Of a DNA stretch of 64,000 nucleotides, positions 58,307-64,000 are shown in pieces. The notes under the pieces were generated by a model that made no database searches, was not told where the DNA came from, and saw only the letters and a program-made list of their open reading frames with translations. This DNA comes from Cognatishimia sp. WU-CL00825 (lineage in GTDB: Bacteria > Pseudomonadota > Alphaproteobacteria > Rhodobacterales > Rhodobacteraceae), in the NCBI RefSeq assembly GCF_040364665.1, contig NZ_BAABWX010000001.1, positions 372,001 to 436,000 of the forward strand. Reading direction: 5' to 3'. The first letter of the stretch is position 1. The number at the start of each line of letters is the position of its first letter. The translations under genes and the position numbers were made by a program.

Positions 58307-59377
58307 ATGAAACTGCCAAACATCAAGTCTTTTGTACGAAGAGTTCTGCGCCGTCGTCCTGCGGCGCAACACAGCGATGTTGAGCGCAATAGAGGGCCCC
58401 AGACACATGTCATCATCCTTGACGGTACGATGTCGTCATTGACAGAGGGCATGGAAACCAACGCTGGTCACGCCTATCGCCTTGTCGCAGAAATGGCCCC
58501 TAACGTTTCGTTGTTTTACGAGGCTGGGGTGCAGTTCACACATTGGAAGAATGCCCCCGACGTTATGATGGGGAGAGGCATAAACAAGCAAATTCGGCGT
58601 GCCTATGGATTTCTGGCCTCGCGGTATCGCCCCGGTGACCGGATTTTCCTTTTTGGTTATTCTCGCGGCGCTTTTGCGGCACGTTCTTTGGCGGGCGTGA
58701 TTGACCGCGTCGGACTCCTAAGTCCCAAATACGCAACTGTGCGCCACATTCGACAGGCCTATCGCCACTACGAAAAGGGCCCAGACAGTGCAACGGCTGT
58801 TGATTTCAAGCGGCTGTATTGCCACCCCGATGTTGAAATAGAGATGATTGGTGTTTGGGACACCGTAAAGGCGCTTGGTGTACGTTTGCCGATTTTTTGG
58901 CGGTGGGCAGAGGTCAAACACGGGTTTCATAATCACCATCTTGGGACATCTGTCAAAAATGGATATCAAGCCCTGGCCATGGATGAAACGCGGCTGGCCT
59001 ATGAACCTGTGTTGTGGGAATGCCCGGATGAATGGCAAGGGCGTGCCGAACAGGTTTGGTTCAGGGGCACGCATGGCGACGTCGGAGGGCATATAAGCGG
59101 GTTTGAAGCCGCGCGACCGCTTGCAAACATTCCTTTGATATGGATGCTTGATCGGGCCGAAAGCTGTGGCTTGCCCTTACCCGAAGGTTGGAAAAATCGC
59201 TTTGAAACAGACGTCCATGCGCCGTCGGTGGGCACCTGGAGTGGATGGGGGAAGATCTTTTTACTCAGGGGGGCGCGCGTGATTGGCAAAGACAGATCCG
59301 AACGCATTCACGAAACTGCTCAAATTACCGAAGAGCCATCAGAGCGACGCTTTTGGCCCTTCAGAAAGCAGGCATAA
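58307..59377 (+). CDS. DUF2235-domain alpha/beta hydrolase (Tle1-like fold)
   Basis: A 356-residue protein from ATG 58307. Seen: HVIILDGTMSSLTEG (33-47; DUF2235 proteins usually have DGT-x-N), FLFGYSRGAFAARSLAGVI with the nucleophile Ser of G-x-S-x-G, MIGVWDTVKALG with an Asp, and WFRGTHGDVGGH with the likely catalytic Asp/His. The family covers predicted phospholipases, some of them type VI effectors. No VgrG, immunity or secretion gene is near, so a housekeeping lipase is as likely. Confidence 0.82.
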   Translation: MKLPNIKSFVRRVLRRRPAAQHSDVERNRGPQTHVIILDGTMSSLTEGMETNAGHAYRLVAEMAPNVSLFYEAGVQFTHWKNAPDVMMGRGINKQIRRAYGFLASRYRPGDRIFLFGYSRGAFAARSLAGVIDRVGLLSPKYATVRHIRQAYRHYEKGPDSATAVDFKRLYCHPDVEIEMIGVWDTVKALGVRLPIFWRWAEVKHGFHNHHLGTSVKNGYQALAMDETRLAYEPVLWECPDEWQGRAEQVWFRGTHGDVGGHISGFEAARPLANIPLIWMLDRAESCGLPLPEGWKNRFETDVHAPSVGTWSGWGKIFLLRGARVIGKDRSERIHETAQITEEPSERRFWPFRKQA

Positions 59378-59416
59378 GGCACAGAGCGAGTGCGCCTTAT
59401 GTTCACAACCCTAGTT

Positions 59417-60283
59417 TTATGCGACGTTTTCTAGATTTGCAGCTTGGGTGATTCCAAGGGCGTGACACACGTCGCGGGTGAGTTCTGGCTTGTTCAGCGT
59501 GTAGAAATGTAGATCTTGCACGCCCTCATCCAGCAAAGTGCTGCAAAGCTCGCTACAGAGCGATGTTGCAAGCAAATCCTCGCGATCGTCACGTACCGCT
59601 TTTTCAAACGCGTCGTCTAGCCAAGCAGGAACATTGGTGCCGCAGCGCGTTGCGAATTTTCGCACGCCTTTCCAGTTCTCAATGGGCAAAATACCAGGGA
59701 CGATCGGGGCTGTGATACCGGCTTTTACGCAATCGTCGCGGAACCGTAGAAACGCTTCGGGCTCAAAGAAAAACTGCGTCAGAGCTTCGCTTGCGCCAGC
59801 GTCCAGTTTTGCTTTAAGCCAATCAATGTCTGCTTTGCTGTCTTTGGCCTCTGGGTGTTTTTCTGGATAGGCCCCCACACGAATTGTGAATTTGCCAGTG
59901 TCAGACAAAGCTTCGATCAACTCAACGCTGTTTGCAAAACCGTCAGGATGCGGTGTGAAGGCATCACTGCCTTTCGGAGGGTCGCCACGCAATGCCACTA
60001 ATTCGCTGACACCGGCCGCCGCAAAACCGTCTGCAATTTCCAACGTCTCAGATTTGGTTGCGTCCACACATGTCAAATGGGCCGCAACGTTGAGGCCACT
60101 GGATTTATGCAGGGTTGCCACCGCGTCCCGTGTCAACTCGCGCGTGGTTCCGCCAGCCCCGTAGGTCACGGAAACAAATCGCGGTTGCAATGGCGCAAGC
60201 ACTTGAACGGTATCCCAAAGACGAAACGAACCTTCTAGGTTCTTGGGTGGAAAGAATTCGAGTGAAATGTTTGGCGCAGTCAT
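59417..60283 (-). CDS. metF: Methylenetetrahydrofolate reductase
   Basis: A 288-residue flavoprotein barrel that makes 5-methyltetrahydrofolate for methionine synthesis. Seen: ISLEFFPPKN at the start, FVSVTYGAGG, HLTCVDATKSE, ALRGDPPKG, VGAYPEKHPEA, TQFFFEPEAF and VPGILPI. ATG 60283 is the only sensible start; the open frame upstream belongs to the control region. Divergent from metR. Confidence 0.95.
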   Translation of the reverse strand: MTAPNISLEFFPPKNLEGSFRLWDTVQVLAPLQPRFVSVTYGAGGTTRELTRDAVATLHKSSGLNVAAHLTCVDATKSETLEIADGFAAAGVSELVALRGDPPKGSDAFTPHPDGFANSVELIEALSDTGKFTIRVGAYPEKHPEAKDSKADIDWLKAKLDAGASEALTQFFFEPEAFLRFRDDCVKAGITAPIVPGILPIENWKGVRKFATRCGTNVPAWLDDAFEKAVRDDREDLLATSLCSELCSTLLDEGVQDLHFYTLNKPELTRDVCHALGITQAANLENVA

Positions 60284-60332
60284 TTTTTTTGGGTCCTTTT
60301 GGCGTTGACCCCTTGTTGCAGAATTCCACATG

Positions 60333-60345
60333 TGAGAAAACTTCA
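60333..60345. promoter_or_regulatory. Candidate MetR binding site between metF and metR
   Basis: TGAG-AAAAC-TTCA matches the enterobacterial MetR consensus TGAA-N5-TTCA with one change and lies in the 90-bp divergent region. Confidence 0.4.
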
Positions 60346-60373
60346 TAATATTCAACAACAATATGAGCCTCAC

Positions 60374-61285
60374 ATGAGAATGCACATCGAATTTCGTCAT
60401 TTGCGCACGGTAAAGGCCATTCATGAATGCGGGGGCTTGGCGCGGGCGGCAGATCAGTTGAATATCACGCAATCGGCTTTGTCGCATCAAATCAAAGGGT
60501 TAGAGGATCAGGCGGGTATTGAGTTGTTTGTACGCCGCTCAAAGCCCATGAAGTTATCGGCCGCTGGTATGCGTCTGTTGCGCTTGGCGGATCGCATTTT
60601 GCCCGAAGTGCGTGCACTTGAAGAAGAATTCAGCGGTCTGCGTGACGGAAGTTCCGGACGGTTGCACATCGCAATAGAATGCCACGCATGTTTTGAGTGG
60701 CTTTTTCCTGTGCTGGAAAAATTCCGAAAGAAATGGCCGGATGTCGACGTTGATATTCGGCCAGGTCTTGCATTTGACGCCTTGCCAGCCTTGCAGAAAG
60801 AAGAGGTCGATTTGGTTGTCTCCTCTGATCCGGAAAAGTTATCTGGTGTCGAATTTACCCATCTCTTTGATTACAAACCCGTTTTTGTGGCATCAAGTCA
60901 GCATCCATTGGCGCAGAAAGATTGGATTGAAGCCGAGGATTTTCGGGGGCAAACCCTGATTACCTATCCGGTTGAACGCTCGCGCTTGGATATTTTCAGC
61001 CAACTTTTGTCGCCGGCAAAAGTAGAGCCCGAAAGCGTGCGGCAGGCAGAGCTAACTGCTGTCATTCTTTTGCTGGTTGCCTCAAATCGTGGCGTCTCGG
61101 TGTTGCCAGACTGGGTAGTGCGCGAGGTGAAATATTCGTCTGATTATGTCACACGCCCATTGACGAAACAGGGGCTGACACGGGGGCTTTTTGCCGCGAC
61201 ACGCAGCGACGATTTGGCTAAGCCTTACATGCAGGAATTGATTGAACTTGCTGGGAAAGAGGCCAAAAAGCTGCAAAGCATATAG
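60374..61285 (+). CDS. metR: LysR-family regulator, MetR-like
   Basis: A 303-residue regulator. The DNA-binding part is HIEFRHLRTVKAIHECGGLA, RAADQLNITQSALSHQIKGL. The effector domain has LHIAIECHACFEWLFPVLEK and GLAFDALPALQKEEVDLVV, which fit MetR, a homocysteine-responsive activator of methionine genes. ATG 60374 or 60380 may be used. Divergent from metF, its probable target. Confidence 0.88.
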   Translation: MRMHIEFRHLRTVKAIHECGGLARAADQLNITQSALSHQIKGLEDQAGIELFVRRSKPMKLSAAGMRLLRLADRILPEVRALEEEFSGLRDGSSGRLHIAIECHACFEWLFPVLEKFRKKWPDVDVDIRPGLAFDALPALQKEEVDLVVSSDPEKLSGVEFTHLFDYKPVFVASSQHPLAQKDWIEAEDFRGQTLITYPVERSRLDIFSQLLSPAKVEPESVRQAELTAVILLLVASNRGVSVLPDWVVREVKYSSDYVTRPLTKQGLTRGLFAATRSDDLAKPYMQELIELAGKEAKKLQSI

Positions 61286-61390
61286 TCGCGTGCAAGCCTA
61301 GAGACAAAAGCTTGTTCATTAGGGGTTTGGGCCTTGGCAACTGGTCCTTTCCCGCGTATACGCGCGCTCTGATATCAAAGGAGCCAAGCC

Positions 61391-62182
61391 ATGGTGGGCA
61401 GTGCAAATCTAAACGTCATGATGAAGGCGGCTCGCAAAGCTGGACGCTCTTTGGTGAAGGATTTTCGCGAAGTCGAAAACCTTCAGGTCTCGATGAAAGG
61501 CGCAGGCGATTTTGTCAGCCGCGCCGATGTCGCAGCCGAAGAAATCATCAAAGAAGAGCTGATGGCGGCGCGCCCGACATATGGTTGGTTGGGCGAAGAA
61601 GGCGGTGGTGAAGAAGGGAAAGACCCAACACGACGCTGGATTGTCGACCCTTTGGATGGCACCACAAATTTTTTGCACGGTATGCCACATTGGGCGGTTT
61701 CCATCGCGCTCGAACACAAAGGTGAAATCGTTGCCGGCGTGGTTTTTGATGCCGCTAAAGATGAAATGTTCTACGCAGAAAAAGGCGAAGGTGCTTGGTT
61801 GAATGACAAGCAGCGGCTGCGTGTTTCAGCCCGTAGCCGCATGATTGAATCTGTCTTTGCAACCGGCATTCCTTTTGCGGGTCGTCGGGATTTGCCTGAG
61901 ACTTTGCAAGATCTGGCTCGTTTGATGCCGACATGTGCGGGCGTGCGCCGTTGGGGTGCTGCGTCGCTTGATTTGGCCTATGTCGCGGCTGGCCGCTATG
62001 ATGGCTATTGGGAGCGCGGTTTGAACGCCTGGGATATCGCAGCAGGGATCATTATCGTGAAAGAAGCCGGCGGCTTTGTGCATGCAATTGATCCAAGTGA
62101 AAGCGTGATCGATAGCGGAACAGTTTTGTGCGCAAATGAGCCGATTTTTGATCAATTCTCAAAGGTTATTCGCCAGTCCTAA
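61391..62182 (+). CDS. Inositol monophosphatase family protein (SuhB-like)
   Basis: A 263-residue Mg-dependent phosphatase. Seen: GDFVSRADVAAEEII, GWLGEEGGGEE with the metal Glu, WIVDPLDGTTNFLHGMPHWA, and WERGLNAWDIAAGIIIVKEAGG. AAGGAG lies 7 bp before ATG 61391. Possible substrates are inositol-1-phosphate, and SuhB members also act in rRNA transcription; with an iol operon in the same region either is imaginable, but the distance speaks against a direct link. Confidence 0.92.
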   Translation: MVGSANLNVMMKAARKAGRSLVKDFREVENLQVSMKGAGDFVSRADVAAEEIIKEELMAARPTYGWLGEEGGGEEGKDPTRRWIVDPLDGTTNFLHGMPHWAVSIALEHKGEIVAGVVFDAAKDEMFYAEKGEGAWLNDKQRLRVSARSRMIESVFATGIPFAGRRDLPETLQDLARLMPTCAGVRRWGAASLDLAYVAAGRYDGYWERGLNAWDIAAGIIIVKEAGGFVHAIDPSESVIDSGTVLCANEPIFDQFSKVIRQS

Positions 62183-62190
62183 AGTAAATC

Positions 62191-62216
62191 AGGCGCTCTT
62201 TAGAGCGCCTTTTTTT
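62191..62216 (+). terminator. Terminator of the inositol-monophosphatase-family gene
   Basis: AGGCGCTC and GAGCGCCT form a perfect 8-bp stem with a TTTA loop followed by six T. It overlaps the 3' end of the convergent GFA-type gene. Confidence 0.92.
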
Positions 62217-62580
62217 GTTTCCGGTCACATGGGTGGTTTATCCCATCGACCCATCTGACATCGCCCAAATCTTTTGGGTCAACGCCCTCTAGACAGGCCA
62301 CGTTGATACCAAATTGGTTTGGGTCGGATCGACGCTGATGGTGTGTGTAGATCCCGCGATTGTTACAAAAGTAGTGCTTCGCCGTTTTGGTGCCCCATTG
62401 ATACAGCGACAGCATATCATTACCCGTGACAATTTCTAAGCCGTCAAGCGCGGCGCTGACGGCAATTGCGCCACGTCTACTACAATAGCTACAATCACAA
62501 CGTCTAGCTGTTTCCAAACCCTCAGACAGAGTGACATGAATTGTAACGGCCTTGCAGTGGCAAGTTAGAACATAATTCAT
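62200..62580 (-). CDS. GFA-family protein with an altered zinc site
   Basis: A 126-residue protein. The first two zinc motifs are present (LTCHCKAVTI and RRCDCSYCSRRGAI), but the third, normally FC-x2-CG, reads FCNNRGIYTHH, with Arg in place of Cys. The remaining sequence (HHQRRSDPNQFGINVACLEG) is normal for this subfamily. One zinc ligand lost suggests weakened or absent activity. It overlaps the rhomboid gene by 4 bp. Confidence 0.75.
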   Translation of the reverse strand: MNYVLTCHCKAVTIHVTLSEGLETARRCDCSYCSRRGAIAVSAALDGLEIVTGNDMLSLYQWGTKTAKHYFCNNRGIYTHHQRRSDPNQFGINVACLEGVDPKDLGDVRWVDGINHPCDRKQKKAL

Positions 62581-63323
62581 TTTCTTCTATTCACCTTTGG
62601 AATGTCTGTTTTGGCAAACCGATAGCGCGCTTCAGGGTTGCGCGGTTGGCCAAGGGTAAAACTCCAGAACTCGGTGCCTCCGCGCCGCAGCCACAAGGGA
62701 ATGGTAAGGATCAGCCCAATGGCAAAACCCCCGGCGTGGGCCCAATACGCCACGCCGCTTGTTGCAATTTCTGAGGTCAGGCCGCTGGCCAGCTGCAGCA
62801 CAAACCAAAGGCCAAGCATGAGCCAAGCGGGGACGGTGAAAACCTTGAAGAACACAATCAATACCACCAAGATATCTACGCGAGCTTTAGGATACATCAG
62901 CAAATAGCCCCCCATGACACCAGAAATTGCGCCTGACGCTCCAACTGTGGGAATGCCACTTTGCGGGGCAGCGATGACTTGGGCCAATCCGGCTCCAATG
63001 CCTGCAAAACAATAGAACGCCGCAAATCCCAGGTGCCCCATTTCGTCTTCTAGGTTGTCGCCAAAGATCCAAAGAAACAGCATGTTGCCTGCAAGATGCA
63101 TCAGCCCCCCATGCAAAAACATAGAGGTGAAAAGCCCTTGGAAATCCTGCCCACTGGAAACGCGATTTGGGAACAATGCCCAATCTGAGTAGAACGAAGC
63201 CAATAAAGCGGGCTGAGCTTCCAGCGGCCAAGTGTAAAGAAAGATCGCCACATTTGTGGCGATCAATGCATAGGTCAAATAGGGTATGCGGCCAGATGGA
63301 TTGTGATCACGGATTGGGAACAT
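62577..63323 (-). CDS. Rhomboid-family intramembrane serine protease
   Basis: A 248-residue protein from Met 63323 (MFPIRDHNPSG), which is preceded by GGAAAG. Six helices. Seen: FTSMFLHGGLMHLAGNMLFL with the two conserved His, the catalytic Ser in VGASGAISGVMGG, and the catalytic His in AYWAHAGGFAIGL. It cuts membrane proteins within the bilayer; substrates unknown. Confidence 0.92.
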   Translation of the reverse strand: MFPIRDHNPSGRIPYLTYALIATNVAIFLYTWPLEAQPALLASFYSDWALFPNRVSSGQDFQGLFTSMFLHGGLMHLAGNMLFLWIFGDNLEDEMGHLGFAAFYCFAGIGAGLAQVIAAPQSGIPTVGASGAISGVMGGYLLMYPKARVDILVVLIVFFKVFTVPAWLMLGLWFVLQLASGLTSEIATSGVAYWAHAGGFAIGLILTIPLWLRRGGTEFWSFTLGQPRNPEARYRFAKTDIPKVNRRK

Positions 63324-63354
63324 CTTTCCAAGCTGGCCGGAATACGCAGGGGCG

Positions 63355-64000
63355 TCAAGCTCCTCCGCCAAGCAAAGCAGCATTGCCGCCAGCCGCAGTT
63401 GTATCAACACAAACGTGACGTTCTGCGCGCGCCCGTGCTGTGTCTGGCAGACCAGTGATCAACGGCACAATTGCTCCGTCGCGTGTGGCCAGCGCTTGCT
63501 CGTATTCACGCGCCGTGGTGCTGTCACCCCACCAGATCACTCCAGCAATCCCTGAAAGCTTGGTCAGGTCTTGTGCTGAAACCGCGCCGTCGGCAATCGC
63601 GGCGCGCCCACCCAAGGCCAACAGGGCAGCTGCCTGCTGTTTGGCAGCTTCTGCACCGGGGCCCATGCATAAGACGGGTGGTCGGGCCATGGTGGTCAAC
63701 CGATTGGATTCGCCTGTGGGTCCTGGCAAAGATACGGTGGTTTCGGCCGCCCCAGGGGCGGCATTATCTATGGCTGTTTGCAGGGATTGGGCAGGCATTG
63801 TTGTCCCCCAACGATCGTCGGTTCTAACCGCTTCAACGTTCAGAAAGCGCGATAGATATAGCGGGCCACCTGCTTTTGGGCCGGTTCCAGATAATCCCTC
63901 GCCACCAAATGGCTGACTTCCGACAATCGCCCCAATTTGGTTGCGATTGACATAGATATTGCCGGCGTGAATGCGGTCAGAAACATGCTGCACGCGATCG
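63355..64000 (-). CDS. putA: Bifunctional PutA, C-terminal end (cut by window edge)
   Basis: The frame enters from beyond the right edge; about 215 residues are visible. HAGNIYVNRNQIGAIVGSQP, FGGEGLSGTGPKAGGPLYLSR belongs to the end of the pyrroline-5-carboxylate dehydrogenase domain. It is followed by the C-terminal alpha/beta tail of long PutA proteins, ending HVCVDTTAAGGNAALLGG. PutA oxidises proline to glutamate with FAD and NAD. It lies 31 bp upstream of the rhomboid start. Confidence 0.9.
   Translation of the reverse strand, partial: DRVQHVSDRIHAGNIYVNRNQIGAIVGSQPFGGEGLSGTGPKAGGPLYLSRFLNVEAVRTDDRWGTTMPAQSLQTAIDNAAPGAAETTVSLPGPTGESNRLTTMARPPVLCMGPGAEAAKQQAAALLALGGRAAIADGAVSAQDLTKLSGIAGVIWWGDSTTAREYEQALATRDGAIVPLITGLPDTARARAERHVCVDTTAAGGNAALLGGGA

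Overview
The window looks like a chromosomal segment of a marine Rhodobacteraceae (Roseobacter-group) alphaproteobacterium. The evidence is the combination of a DHPS (2,3-dihydroxypropanesulfonate) catabolic cluster with a TRAP transporter, a DUF1127 gene followed by an array of CCTCCTCCC-loop RNA hairpins of the CcsR/'cuckoo' type, an ExoY-type exopolysaccharide locus, divergent metF/metR, an aa3 oxidase ctaD next to a cytochrome c, and a G+C-rich intergenic repeat of a kind I associate with this family. No search was run; identities come from motifs, gene order and family knowledge.

Layout. 1-15 kb: exopolysaccharide/lipid-linked glycan locus (chain-length determinant end, ExoY-like initiating transferase, Wzy-like polymerase, acetyltransferase, WecG-type, GT4, GT2 and GT-C glycosyltransferases, sugar oxidoreductases including a two-domain fusion, a BY-kinase-like ATPase with a lost P-loop, and a HAD-UbiA prenyltransferase overlapping an EamA/SMR-type membrane protein). 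15-24.5 kb: LacI-controlled sulfonate operon (small membrane protein, DctPQM TRAP transporter, HpsN-, HpsO- and HpsP-like dehydrogenases, ComDE sulfopyruvate decarboxylase, FMN-dependent 2-hydroxyacid dehydrogenase), which would take DHPS to sulfoacetaldehyde. 24.6-38.7 kb: inositol uptake and catabolism (ABC transporter, LacI regulator, IolE-like, IolD, IolC, IolB, IolJ, IolG, two further Gfo/Idh/MocA enzymes and a PhyH dioxygenase). The same perfect palindrome overlaps the -35 box of both main promoters. 39-45 kb: accessory strip with a decayed IS3-family element, small exported proteins, two regulators and long gene-poor gaps, bounded by tRNA-Leu(GAG). 45.7-64 kb: mostly housekeeping (lipB, cytochrome c, ctaD, csp, mrp, metF, metR, inositol-monophosphatase family, rhomboid, end of putA) plus the DUF1127/hairpin-RNA locus.

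The two catabolic operons share a plan: a LacI repressor with palindromic operators on the core promoter, a binding-protein gene followed by a strong intergenic hairpin before the permease genes, and a small membrane-protein ORF beside the transporter genes. The least explained elements are the roughly 150-nt folded leader RNA ahead of the inositol ABC transporter, the six-hairpin anti-Shine-Dalgarno RNA array, the dioxygenase embedded in the iol operon, and three proteins that have lost a defining motif (P-loop, methyltransferase motif I, zinc cysteine).
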